Source: Pyrenochaeta sp. MPI-SDFR-AT-0127 (Eukaryota > Ascomycota > Dothideomycetes > Pleosporales > Cucurbitariaceae). From it: DNA of 64,000 bases. Of the stretch, positions 1 to 10,622 are shown in pieces. The notes beneath the pieces are model-generated. The model was given only the letters and a program-made list of their open reading frames with translations, had not been told where the DNA came from and ran no database searches. A program made the position numbers and the translations under genes. Positions within the stretch are counted from its first letter, which is position 1, and every line of letters begins with the position of its first letter. Where the stretch lies: contig JAGTJM010000033.1 in the NCBI GenBank assembly GCA_020747015.1, forward strand, positions 1 to 64,000, given 5' to 3'.

Positions 1-279
1 GCATTTGTAAATGGTCTCGGTAGTAGGTACACCTGCTCTTTCGGGAACTTCTCTAATTCATGACGGTTAAATCACCATCTGATTAATTACAGCTGATAAA
101 AACCCCTGCAGTCATGATTATTGAATGTACGTCAAGATTTGAATGTGGAGGCTGGCATGGTCCCCTGAAGCCCCACATCTTGCTGCTCTGCTTGATGGAA
201 AACCCAGCATCGCGCTCATGAATGGAATACACGAAGGACTACGCACCTGTGAATTCGAACTCGAAACAGGCAAATAGCC

Positions 280-1092
280 ATGATATATTCACCCCTATTA
301 GTCTTTGTGTGTCTCGCCGCAAAAACTTCGGCAGCATGTACTCGAGCAGTGCTGCAGGAGGCCGTTGACGCATACATCCAAGCACAAGGAGCCGGAAATC
401 CAAATCTCCTCCCTCTGAGCCAGAATGCCAGTTACGCAGAGAATGATGTGATTACCGACATCGCCACGGGCCTTCTTAGCCAGGCCATCACCATCGACCT
501 CAGCCGCAGCCTCCTCGATACAACCACGTGTTCAGCCTTTACCGAGATCTCAGCCGCGACAAACACACATCCCTATGTGGTCGACACAAGGCTGCTCGTC
601 TCAGGCCCACGCATCACATCGATCCAATCCGTTATCGCAGACAGCGGAGACTGGGTGTTCAACGCAACAGGACATCTCTACTGGTCCGCGAGGGAGACTT
701 GGGACCCCATTTCTGCAGCCAAGCGCGATACCCGCGCCGTTATTAAGGCTGCCGGCGATGCCTACCTCGACAGCTGGGCTGATGGCAAAGTGACTGTGCC
801 ATATGGAACGCCATGCGCGCGGCTCGAAGGTGGGGTGTATACAGGTGAGAGGAATGCGTCGGCGAACACATGTCGTATGCCTGAATTTCCGAAGCCGTTT
901 GCGGGCGTGGGAAACCGCCGGTATGTCATTGATGAGGAGATGGGGGGTTTGGGGATTTTGAATGATTTTCCGTTCATCGATACGACAAGGCCGGATGGTA
1001 CGCCGAGTGCTAATTTCTTCAGAGTCGAGGACGGTCAAATTAGGTACATTCATGAAACGACTGTGTGTGCGACGCGGAATTGTGGCAGATAG
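280..1092 (+). CDS. Secreted DUF8021-type protein, intronless, 270 aa
   Basis: A single uninterrupted frame encodes 270 residues. The first ~19 residues (MIYSPLLVFVCLAAKTSAA) are hydrophobic and end in a plausible signal-peptidase site, so the product is probably secreted. The mature part has paired cysteines, including the C-terminal TVCATRNC, and possible N-glycosylation sites (QNASY, FNATG, RNASA). The pattern near the start (cysteine, helical EAVDAYIQAQ, then YAEND and the leucine-rich ITDIATGLLSQAITID) resembles the fungal DUF8021 family of small secreted proteins, whose biochemical role is unknown to me. The ATG at 280 is the first in frame and precedes the signal peptide. No cysteine-dense effector pattern is visible. 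Family assignment rests on remembered motifs, so it is moderate; that it is a real secreted protein is likely. Confidence 0.75.
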   Translation: MIYSPLLVFVCLAAKTSAACTRAVLQEAVDAYIQAQGAGNPNLLPLSQNASYAENDVITDIATGLLSQAITIDLSRSLLDTTTCSAFTEISAATNTHPYVVDTRLLVSGPRITSIQSVIADSGDWVFNATGHLYWSARETWDPISAAKRDTRAVIKAAGDAYLDSWADGKVTVPYGTPCARLEGGVYTGERNASANTCRMPEFPKPFAGVGNRRYVIDEEMGGLGILNDFPFIDTTRPDGTPSANFFRVEDGQIRYIHETTVCATRNCGR

Positions 1093-1655
1093 AAAGCGAA
1101 ATACCCTCTTCCGCTTGAGGTACTTCAATATCGTCTTGGCGTACAGAGTACCTTGTATTCCAATTTCTATAAAGAATACTGCCTCCTAAGTTACTCTAGA
1201 TTGCAAGTAAGGACTTTTATTTTATGAAGTTAAGACTGTCATTCTCTTTTACATTCCAGTTATATTCGCAATACCTATACAAAATTAATCAAACTAACAC
1301 GTCCCATTTTGATGGTTAGGATGTCTCGCTACATCGCTGCTTAAAACTGACTCTCTCACAATCCAGCGTTGCAACAGCGCTTACATTGCAATTGTCAGTG
1401 CCAACGAAAAGTATACCAATATGGCTTGCCCGCTACTGTAAATCCGATATGTGTGGTCCCGGACGTTTTAGCGATGCAGCTGTGCCGCAGCGGGGTTTTC
1501 GCAGCCCGTTGACACCTTGAATAACATGGCAGGAGACCACTGAGATTAGATGTGATATGGTATGGTGCTTTATATTTCAGCCGTTTCTGCGTTATCAAGC
1601 CTATTCAACCGCGATATTTTGTTCGCACACTGATCACGGCCAAAGCTGAGGTAGA
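1093..1655. other. Gene-free stretch
   Basis: AT-leaning intergenic sequence between the DUF8021 gene and the pseudogene. Short frames on both strands have no recognisable domain or codon bias. It probably holds the 3' UTR and terminator of the upstream gene. Confidence 0.6.
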
Positions 1656-3457
1656 ATGAGTGAAATCCTAGGCTCTGTGGCGATCACAAAGGACGCACGC
1701 ACCGTCATCGAAGAAGTGGCGCGGCGCAAAGGTACCTTTACTCATACTTTCAAAAAAAAAAAGCAGAGCAGGAAGCAGAAAATGGTAGCAGGGGCATGCT
1801 GCAAGCAATACAAGGCAGCGAGGAAATTCGAGAAGATTTGGTAAAGGCATTGAAAATGTGAGAATCCTGACGTGTCCTTCTTATCATTTCTACTCTTTAA
1901 TGGAAACAACTATTTCCCTGCGTATCGACTGACTTGTACACGAGCCCCGCGCAGTTTTTGATGGAAATCATTCAAAATGCCGACGGCAACAAGTATGAAG
2001 AGTACGAGACACCAATAGTGTCCATTAATGCCTTTTCCGAGTATGTCAAGTTTGAATGTAACGAAGAGGGCTTCTCCAGTGAGAATGTTCTTGCGCTATG
2101 TCGGACGGGCCGGAGTTCTAAAACACCTGGCAAGGGTACACAGGGGCAACGAGCATCGGCTTCAAGTTTGTCTTTAAGATCGCCAATCAGGCACACATAC
2201 ACTCGCATCATTACTACTTTTAGCTGGATCAGGGCAGAGAGCTTGGCATGACTACACGCAATGGAAGAAGACTACTTTGACGACCATCACGAAGAACATC
2301 AAACGACCACCATTTAGGCCGCATCTGAGACCAGTCGAATGACTTTTCAACTGCACTTAAAAAGGAAGTTAACGCAATTGACCCTGTTCTCATCTTTCTA
2401 CGGCGCACAGAACGATCTAATCTCACTCTCTGTAAGTCTTCCTCGGATGATGAGCCAGCCATCTCCAAACGCTTTCGACGCATCAAGTGGAAGTCCGATT
2501 GTGGAATATTGTCGCTCAAAGATGTAGATTCCAATTAACACGCCACATGTACAAAAGCCGATTCACCATCAAGCTTGGTGGAACCGAAATCTTAAGGCGA
2601 GACAGTGCAGAGACCGACATTGTTCTAGCATTTTAGTGACCAAAAGTTTAGGCAGCTATCTGCCCTTGATACAGAACCAGAACTTTACCTTTGCGTAGCT
2701 GCCTCTTGGCGACTTTGGGTTCAAAGTGCGATGTGTCATAATGGCTCGGATGCTTCTGCTAATGCTGTGCACAGTTTGTTATTCAGGCAGATTTTCTGAC
2801 CACATTGAATCGGCAATCAATCGACGAAGAGAATCGTTGGACCAAAACATCGCTAACGCACTTCCAAAGGCCTTTGAGGCAGCTATCAACAACTTCAACA
2901 TCAGCGAAGAGAGCTCAGGCTTGAATGTACTAGGAAGCACGTGGCCACTTCACCTCGATCACAAGATTATTGGATTGGCCCCGTACTGGGTTAACATAAA
3001 ATAATGACATATGTAAGAACCTCAGTCGGTCACTCGTCATTAAGGACCGACTCGGCTCTGTCAACGAGCCAAACTTCTCTCAAATATTTAGAGTGGGCGC
3101 ACGATCGTAATGGTGGACCGATGTTTGGGAAGACTGCAACTATGTCTCCCCTAATTATCCCGAATCGGCCCTTGAGACGCTCTTAATGTTGGGTGTCACT
3201 GCTCCTCACTGGTGGTGGCTGTGTAAAAAATCAAGGAGCTACATAACAAAAGCTTGCCTAACGTTAAGGTGAAAAGCAAGGACTGGTGCTCAGATCTCGG
3301 TAAGATAATTCTCGAAACACCGGGGCTTAAGGACGACACAGAGTACGCAAAGGAATTGGAAGATTTTCCTCTGATTCCACTGGTTGACAATACCTGGCGG
3401 TGCGTCGGCCCAAACAAAATTTGGCGGTATCATGCGATGTTGAAGCATACCACTTAA
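1656..3457 (+). pseudogene. Decayed NO VEIN/sacsin-like HSP90-type ATPase gene
   Basis: Several short frames, together collinear, resemble fungal NO VEIN-like proteins carrying a GHKL (HSP90-type) ATP-binding domain. At 1934-2160 the frame reads TSPAQFLMEIIQNADGN, then a CNEEGFSSENV block and RTGRSSKTPGKGT, which match the family's N-box (ExxQNADD), the 'CNExGF' strand and the 'GKSTK' lid. After about 2145 the homologous reading (IGFKFVFKIANQAH) continues in another frame, and a TAG interrupts it near 2221. Later matches are AIDPVLIFLRRTERSNLTL near 2373, LLMLGVTAPHWW near 3190 and FPLIPLVDNTWR near 3365. Intact members exceed 1,300 residues and this locus spans 1.8 kb, so it is also truncated. 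Frameshifts, stops and missing sequence make a functional product very unlikely. These genes are multi-copy in fungi, so a paralogue elsewhere is expected. Confidence 0.72.
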
Positions 3458-3540
3458 TACTATTGGCTTTAAGTATTCGTCAAACCTAAGTAGATTATTA
3501 CAAATTTAGGGCTATCTAATATTGAAATACATAAAAGCAT

Positions 3541-6339
3541 CTAACTCAGCGTAGTTCTCTTTGTAGTTCTATTCCCGCCCACGGTGCCTACATCAGGAGC
3601 CCCGACAAGCGCTAAATTCTCTATCCCCGCGACCCCGTACAATGCCGCCGCATTTGTGCTAATCCACTTCGCTTCATCAACAGGAATTAGTACATCACTA
3701 CCACTGATTCTCTCTGCCTTCCAAGGTGCCGTTGGGCAAATACCATCTGCGCAGCCCGACCCTAGATACTCGACCCATACTCTTGGCACAAGTGTTGCGT
3801 TGTTTCTATGGTGAGCGACGTACGCAGTGTAGCGCGAATGTCCTTGCTTCAGGTTTAAGTTACCGAAGTCCTTTCCGTAGCGGGATCTCTGTTCGGCCTT
3901 ACTAGCGCCGTAATAGTAGCAGTAATCGAGAAAAGCGTCGAAGAACGGTTTCGTAGTGTTTTGTTCTGCTTGTCCGAAGTGCTCAATAAGTTGATCGATG
4001 GTTTCAAGCACACCGAAGACCCCTGAAAGATGTGAGACAGTGACATTACCAGCATTAGTTGGGTCTGTGGGTGGCGGCGCCCATGCGCCAGTCAGGCTGT
4101 TATATAGCGCCTCACCCGTGGCGAAGCCATTCTTGAGCTTAGGAAACGTTTTGACCGCTTCAATGAGCTTGGATCGTGCCTCTTCCCACCTAGGGCCGCG
4201 ACGCTCCCACTCAATCAGATATGCTTGCGCAATACCAGCCCAATCTGTGCCGAAGTTGAGGTAGAGAGCTTCAGGATCGGGATTATAGATGACGCTCGGG
4301 GCGCGCACCTTTCGCCTTGCATCAACGAGCAGCAGGGATTTGTCGACATTGAGAACTTCGTGAACAAGATCACCAGTTCGTTCATCGCCACCAGAGATGT
4401 AAAAAAACGTCTTCCTGTACACTGGGGTCGCTATACGAGCCTGTTTGGCGCTATCGCTCCAATGCTGTACGCCATGTCGCGTACCCAGACCTGTAAAATT
4501 GCCCAGATGGTATGAATCAACCTCGCCACCATGTCGCACTTGGTCATGGGCGAGGCGGTAGGCATCGGCACGGCCAGTGCGAAGAAAAAAGTCCCAAAAG
4601 AACAAATCTGGTGACAGCTCTGAATTATCCCAAGCATACCCGCCAATGTCATATCTCCACTGATGGCGATCATCATCATATGTGTGAATGATGTCACCGT
4701 GATCCCAGAAGCCGTACCATCTGCGCTGTTCGACTTGACCCTCATAGAATTTGATGAGGAAGTCCATGTTTGACTCAATTTTCTGCGCTGCAGCGGAGTC
4801 AACAGCACCAGGAACATCCCAATACGCGCCAATAGCCTTAGTGTCTCGAATGTACTCAGGTTCTGGGGTAAGGACAGGTGGGTTGTTAGTGTAATTGGTA
4901 AGTGTTGAAAGCTGGTCTGCAGAAGGGGTAGTTTCAAAGGCGTAAAGATAGAGCTCATTCGTGCGGCCCACACCGTAAGGCGTAGCATAGCCGCCTTCGT
5001 AGTCCTCATAGGTGATCTCGAGTGCATCAAGTTGTTTCGCGTATGTATCTTGGCCAAGCCCGTCGTGATAGGGCCTAACGTCCATAGGACCGGCTTGTGG
5101 GCTATACAGCCACAATGTAATGGAGCCTGTATCGGTAGCAGCATTCGAGATGTCCAAGCTCGTCGGATATTTCTTCCAGAAGTCACGCAGGCCCAGAGCA
5201 AGGCCGCCAACAGTGGCACCACCTAGGTATGCAAGGCCACCCGAGCGTGTTCCCCCAGGGATCTTCACCCAGCTCTGGCCAGCCTTTGTGCGCTTCTTGA
5301 GATTGAAGCCGTCTGAAGAGAGTTGCGTTAGTCTGTAGTCGCTCCATGTTGGAATCCATTGAAGGCGAGTCGTGACTCTCTGATCCCAGGTACTCGCATT
5401 TGGCAACAGGGTACCATTATACTGACCCGACCGAACATTTGCGCCGGGGTCTCGACGGAGGCCTGTGATACCCTGAACTGCCTCACGCAACAATCCACCG
5501 TCAACTCCAGCAATGCGAACATGCCGGTCATAAAATTTCTCATTGGCAAGCGGTACATCAAAGCGGATGCCGATTCCTGAGATAAAGTCTTTCGTCATAT
5601 CGCCATCATAAACGATGGTGTGAATGATACGGATTGCCTCTGAGTTGGCATAGAGGTAGAAGCGCACTGTGAACGGGAACCAGTCATCACGAGCACCGTT
5701 ACCCACAATCGTATGCACACCTGCCACCGTCACCAGTGTGCGTGCTGTACTACCCTCTGATATGGTCACATTTGAAATCTTGCTGGTGAAGCTAAAGAAG
5801 TCGATGTCGGTCGGTTTGCCATCCTCGTCATCGTCAGGTGTCCCGGTTTGCGATCTCAAAATCAAGCGACCATTCTTTCCGACAAGCTTGCTACCTGCCT
5901 CGATTGATGACACCAAGACGTTGCCTGACTTGGGAAAGGTTGCAGTGACCTTGCCAGTATTGACCACGACTCCATCAGCAGAATCGATGACCTGAATGCC
6001 GTTGCTCTGTCGCCTGAAACGCGAGGATGATGAATTACCGGGACCGGAAGCGGTGATGATGTATTCGTCTGCTGGAGAGCTGCTTGCGGCAAGAGCATGT
6101 CCGGTCCATTTTAACGAGCCATCAGGCCAGTATGCCGTGACCCAAGACTGCAGCTGCGCCTCGCCAGAAGCCGTGAAGGTAGTAGCATTTGCCAGGTGCT
6201 GGCCTCGCGGCCATGGTAAACCGAAAGTTACACCGCCGAGGTATTCCGGTGTTCCTTGAAGCCATTTGACTTTGACGGAGTCATTCTGAGCAGTGGCATA
6301 GCTGATAAGGCCAACAAGGCCGAGAAAGGTCCTCAGCAT
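3541..6339 (-). CDS. PL26 exo-rhamnogalacturonan lyase (PcRGLX-like), 932 aa
   Basis: One intronless frame of 932 codons. Residues 1-18 (MLRTFLGLVGLISYATAQ) form a signal peptide, so the enzyme is secreted. The mature start, with VKWLQGTPEYLGGVTFGLPWPRG, is the hallmark of the PcRGLX/YetA-like N-terminal barrel. A beta-sandwich follows, and from about residue 500 a W/Y-rich alpha/alpha-toroid contains motifs such as RRWYGFWDHGD, YDNSELSP-like and GTRHGVQHWSD. Family PL26 enzymes release unsaturated galacturonosyl-rhamnose units from the ends of rhamnogalacturonan I, a pectin backbone of plant walls. Length matches the family (about 900). Several NxT/S sites are present. It lies alone, convergent with the pseudogene, but the window also holds an L-rhamnose mutarotase (45408-45872), which would act on the released rhamnose. 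Family confidence is high; exact substrate is inferred. Confidence 0.9.
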   Translation of the reverse strand: MLRTFLGLVGLISYATAQNDSVKVKWLQGTPEYLGGVTFGLPWPRGQHLANATTFTASGEAQLQSWVTAYWPDGSLKWTGHALAASSSPADEYIITASGPGNSSSSRFRRQSNGIQVIDSADGVVVNTGKVTATFPKSGNVLVSSIEAGSKLVGKNGRLILRSQTGTPDDDEDGKPTDIDFFSFTSKISNVTISEGSTARTLVTVAGVHTIVGNGARDDWFPFTVRFYLYANSEAIRIIHTIVYDGDMTKDFISGIGIRFDVPLANEKFYDRHVRIAGVDGGLLREAVQGITGLRRDPGANVRSGQYNGTLLPNASTWDQRVTTRLQWIPTWSDYRLTQLSSDGFNLKKRTKAGQSWVKIPGGTRSGGLAYLGGATVGGLALGLRDFWKKYPTSLDISNAATDTGSITLWLYSPQAGPMDVRPYHDGLGQDTYAKQLDALEITYEDYEGGYATPYGVGRTNELYLYAFETTPSADQLSTLTNYTNNPPVLTPEPEYIRDTKAIGAYWDVPGAVDSAAAQKIESNMDFLIKFYEGQVEQRRWYGFWDHGDIIHTYDDDRHQWRYDIGGYAWDNSELSPDLFFWDFFLRTGRADAYRLAHDQVRHGGEVDSYHLGNFTGLGTRHGVQHWSDSAKQARIATPVYRKTFFYISGGDERTGDLVHEVLNVDKSLLLVDARRKVRAPSVIYNPDPEALYLNFGTDWAGIAQAYLIEWERRGPRWEEARSKLIEAVKTFPKLKNGFATGEALYNSLTGAWAPPPTDPTNAGNVTVSHLSGVFGVLETIDQLIEHFGQAEQNTTKPFFDAFLDYCYYYGASKAEQRSRYGKDFGNLNLKQGHSRYTAYVAHHRNNATLVPRVWVEYLGSGCADGICPTAPWKAERISGSDVLIPVDEAKWISTNAAALYGVAGIENLALVGAPDVGTVGGNRTTKRTTLS

Positions 6340-9300
6340 GTTGAAAGAGATGATAAATGAGCGGAAGGAGTCACAGCACCAAATGGAAGGCTTGACCTGG
6401 CTCTTCGAGGTTCAGATCATGTTCAATTTGTACCTGCATTGCTCACCCGCATACCCGGCTTCGGCCTCATTGCGAAGGGTATTGCGCTATGCAATTTCCG
6501 AAGCGCGATGTCGATTGGGGCAGGACGACCGTCACTTAGCCCGCACGCAAAAGTGTCTCCACCAAACGTGCTGTACCTTGTCAAAAAGGGCTCGTGTATG
6601 CTGCAGGGGCAACAACAAGTGATGGTAGTGTATGGGGGAGTTTGCGGGGGCGGGAGTGGATCTGCATGCTTGTGGTGGTGTGGAAATTTTACCGCAATCT
6701 GTGTTCGGGGTAACAGCCACCGAAGCTCGGTGATCGGGATGATATCTACGGAACGCAACTACACATGTCAGAAAAGAAGACTTATCGACGCCTATATCGC
6801 AAAAGAGCTTTTGTGAGGACAATATGACGAACTCATGGCTGTAAGTAGAGTATTTTGCAATTCCCTCAAAGAAATTCTTCATATGGAAGCCACTTGTTGG
6901 TAAAGTAAGCTACACTTTGGATGCACGTACAATTCGAAAAAGAGCCATGACCTCATCTAGCGTGTCTGGCACGCCAAGTCGAAAGGGATCAAATATCTTC
7001 GAGGAGAAACGTAACTTCTGCGATCTTCATAAATGGTTTCTCTGGTGTGTAAATTCTGAATCCTTATTTCGGCAATTTCCTTGACCGCCTAGCACAGTTT
7101 GTGACATGTACTGCACCGGCCCTGTACGAGTGGGAATGCGACTTCGAGATGCCCCTGACAGCCGTCTATAGTAGTGAAGTAAAATTTCGCTGAAGAGGAT
7201 ATTATTGCGACGTCCAGCAGAAAGGGCGTGAAGGAGGTATAAGGAGCTTCTTTGGGTGCGCTCCTTGTTAACAAATTGCGCTCTTCTAACAGCGTATATA
7301 AGACTGTCGAAGGTTACGAGGACTTTAGATCTAAGAATTTGTTACATTTTCTTACCAACACGAACTCTACCTACCGGCTTGTTGACGACCCTCCTTTGCG
7401 GCCTTTCGTGAGTCGAGACGACCAGGTATTCTAGGAGTAATTGGGACTGATGGAACAAATTCTAGATACATTAGACTTAGGGCTGTTAAAAAGAGCTTGG
7501 CAGAGACTCGCGCTGCTGGTACATTTATCTGAAATGCCATTGCCTGTCCAAATGTTAATCTCATTGAAGCCCAAGATTACTGAGAGATTTTTAATTCATT
7601 CGTTTGATGTTGAACTTCGCTTGTTGCTAATATATCTAAAAACTGAATAGAAAGGTGTGCTGTCAAAGTAGAACCATTGAAGAAGCCTTTTGCTCCTCTA
7701 TCGATGTCTTCGTAGTTTGCAAGCCACAGAGTGCCAGCGTTGTATGAAGTGCAAATATATTCATGTTAAGGAAGAAAAGAAGAGCCGATACCTTCACATC
7801 AACGAATAAGCATAGTGGTCGAGCTGGAAAAAGGCATCGTCTATCCCTAGATTGCCTTGTATCACCACCCAAGCATTAACATAAAAAATTGTGCCGCCAT
7901 TGGTCTGATAAATGTCCCATCAGGTGTTTGTCAAACGAAAAGATCGCGTAGTTTAGCATCAGAATTCTTCATTGATTTGTGGCGCCCCAGTAGCTCTGGT
8001 GAATGGCAACTGGGCGCGGGTCTCCTTGGGGACTGCCTCCTCAGTAGCGCGGCAATAAACAACTATTGTTCGTGATATCTTGGAGGTAAAGCGTTAGCTT
8101 GAGAAACCATCAAATGAGTATCCATCCGCCCGTATTATTGCAAAATTGCTCAAATTGCCATTTCCCCACTAGCCAGGATCAGAAGTAACAATAGGACTGG
8201 CGCGCCTTTAGCGTAGTCGCTGGCAACCCTGGCCGGCACACCGCTTAAGATGGCATCATCTGCTGCATTCTTCCATTTGTTGCCATGCGGGGTGTAGTTG
8301 ATAATCTCTGCCGTCATGTTCCTTTTTCTCGCATTTGAATCCCGTGGTAGAACGGATGCAGCATGCTCTGCTGAGTGACAGGAGAATCTCGAAGGTGACG
8401 CTAAATATTCGTGAGTATTTGTTTGGTAGACTTCTTCTGTGGCACAAGGTTGATTGCGACAATGTGTGGATAGGTTGAGTTGGCGGCGCTTATGTTTCAT
8501 CGAACCTGGTAGTGACACTACTTTTACTTCCCATTCAGTTAGACAACGCGGAGATTGCGTGTTTTTAGATACTTGACGACCCAGTGCACAATAGGCTTGC
8601 ACTTGCTTTAGGTTACTGCTAGGCTAGTTGGGATATCCCTACCTATCAAACTTGGCACCCTCAACGAGGCCTGTTAAGAGCAGCCCTTGGCGCGCTAGTC
8701 ACCTCCTGAACACTCCCTACTTTCACCCGATACGATCATTAAATTGCTCAATCGTGGACGCAAACTTTTTTACTTCAAGCTATATTTAATATCACTCCTA
8801 AAACTTTCTTCAATTAATGCCAAATGGCCAGGTGGTTATGGCGTGTGACCCGAGCGGAAGCTTATCAGGACAAACTCTGATCGCATTCTCATGGGCTTTG
8901 CCCGGAACGCCCCTCATGTCAAAATCGTTTTGGTATTTCAACAACCTTTTTGCCCTTTTTGGGGTTAGAAACTATCTGCTAGGAATTCATCTCTATTTCT
9001 TGCGCACAGGGAAACTCCTTTTGTCAACAATTCTCAACATCTTTCTGGGATGGGTTTCACAAATCTTTTGCCTGATTTGGCCCACCTTCTCGCCAACTTT
9101 GTTTTTGTGGTGAATTCGACGAATGTACTTTTGAGTGATATGTTTCTTCAACTCTATAATTTTGACGGCAGTTTCGAAGAAACTGGAGGCTATGGCGGTG
9201 CAAGGGTCACGGCATCATTGATAGTGTTTCAGTGTCAGTGAAGCTACCTCGAAGTGATCCCGGTGCGTGGTGGGGAATTCGCTAGACTGAATCCACCACG

Positions 9301-9510
9301 AGTCACATTGTTGAAACATCCAGGCCGTTCAGGTGAGAGGACATTTTTCTATACAGCTTAATTGTTCCAATTGTATGGGCGGACTCAAATCTCGAAGGCC
9401 ACCCTGCTGCGTCCAACACCCGCCCTTCTAGAAAACAAAGGAGATATGTAGGGCATACATGCAGGATATCTCCCATTCTTGTGGTCGCTACATACGTGTC
9501 ACTCAAGCCT
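6340..9510. other. 3.2 kb gene-poor region, possible transposon remnant
   Basis: No convincing gene. It contains the upstream region of the PL26 lyase (6340-6600) and many short frames with stops. One stretch, 7252-7434, reads FRSKNLLHFLTNTN then YRLVDDPPLRPFV, loosely like the conserved 'LL.FI...L.FR.VE.P.FR.LL' segment of hAT transposases. It may be a degraded hAT remnant, but the match is weak and its flanks are too decayed to show inverted repeats. A frame at 8817-9113 is rich in hydrophobic residues but unrecognised, and so is one on the minus strand at 8150-8602. Neither has splice or homology support. Confidence 0.4.
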
Positions 9511-10622
9511 CTAACTTGTAAAGCAAAAGCTACTTGCTACTACTATGATGGTTAAAGTGCATAAAATAGCCACCTGAGGGATCTTCTTGGCAGGCCCAGC
9601 CGCTGCCTTTGGGGTACCTCTTATCGCGCCGATAGTAAAACGATCTACTGAGAAAGTTATGTTTGACGTAGCGTGTTTCTGCTCGGTACCAAACTGTATG
9701 ACGCCAATGTAGTTCGCCGCAAGAACAAGCCCGTGGCGCCAGAGATAGTGGACCAGCGGCGAGAGGTCACCTTCAAACTCGGTCAAATTTGAACTTGCAA
9801 CCCAGGAAAAGACATGCTGTCCATTGTCGTTGGGACCTTGGTAGAGTTTACTAAAGCAGAAGAAGGCGACGTCAGCCAGAATGCAAACTAAAGAAACAGC
9901 ACCGCATCTATATCACCAAGTTGCGGAGATCGACGTGCCGGGGCACTTACAAAATTTCCTTCCCAATCTTCTGTACAGGCAGTTTGCGGACATCCACAAT
10001 GTCTTTTGCTCCTATAGGTAAAATCGAGCCAAATTTGCCAATCCATACCATCATTTCATAGCTTGGTGCTGTAGTATTTACCGCATTCTCCATATCAATG
10101 TCAAAGAATAGATCGAAAGCCACATTGGTCTTGGCATTGAGAATAGCAAGACCATCCATGTCGAAAGCCAATGGCGATGTGCTCAGGGCCGGCCTCATTG
10201 ACCATGACACTTTAACGTCGATGGAGGAGAGATTCGAGATCTGAATAGGTTCGAGTTGGATGGGATTGAAGTTTATATTAGGATATGCATGGACGAGGGT
10301 GTCATTTGCTAACCATGACCATGTTGTGGCCAACGTGGTTGCATTATTCGCGATTTCGACACATGAAGAACCGCTTTCGTCGCGGCCCCAGACGTTGGTG
10401 CTGACTACGAAGTAATATCAGTCAACAAGCGAGTCTCAACTACGAACTGTACTATTGGTAAATAGATACCTATAGAAACGTACGTCTGTATGTGTTTGAG
10501 GGATCTGTGACATTATCATACTGTTCACACAACCTCACATCGGGCGCAGTATGAGTGAATGCGGTGGCGACACGGACTGCCCCAAGCCCTCGAAATACAT
10601 ATCCAGTTACAAGTCTCGGCAT
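9511..10622 (-). CDS. GH12 endoglucanase/xyloglucanase with hydrophobic C-terminal tail
   Basis: Three exons: complement(9511-9850, 9951-10404, 10484-10622), 310 aa. The introns (100 and 79 bp) have donors GTAAGT and GTACGT and TAG acceptors. Family GH12 features appear in order: LCEQYDNVT, STNVWGRDESGSSC, TTWSW, VAFDLFFD, YEMMVWIGKFG with the expected nucleophile Glu163, LYQGPNDNGQHVFSW, and QFGTEQ with the expected acid/base Glu254. GH12 enzymes cleave beta-1,4-glucan or xyloglucan in plant walls. Two oddities stand out. The N-terminus (MPRLVTGYVFRGLGAV...) is arginine-containing and a poor signal peptide, and a better hydrophobic stretch lies in a neighbouring frame just upstream (10640-10710), so a frameshift or wrong start is possible. 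The C-terminus carries an Ala/Pro/Lys linker and about 16 hydrophobic residues, suggesting a membrane or GPI anchor unusual for GH12. Both catalytic residues are intact. Confidence 0.82.

Noticed and set aside
4431..5222. 263-codon minus-strand frame inside the PL26 gene
   Set aside because: A second frame of the same strand inside a strongly supported lyase; no motif of its own.
8817..9113. 98-codon hydrophobic plus-strand frame
   Set aside because: Hydrophobicity stems from T-rich DNA; no family pattern and no splice continuation.
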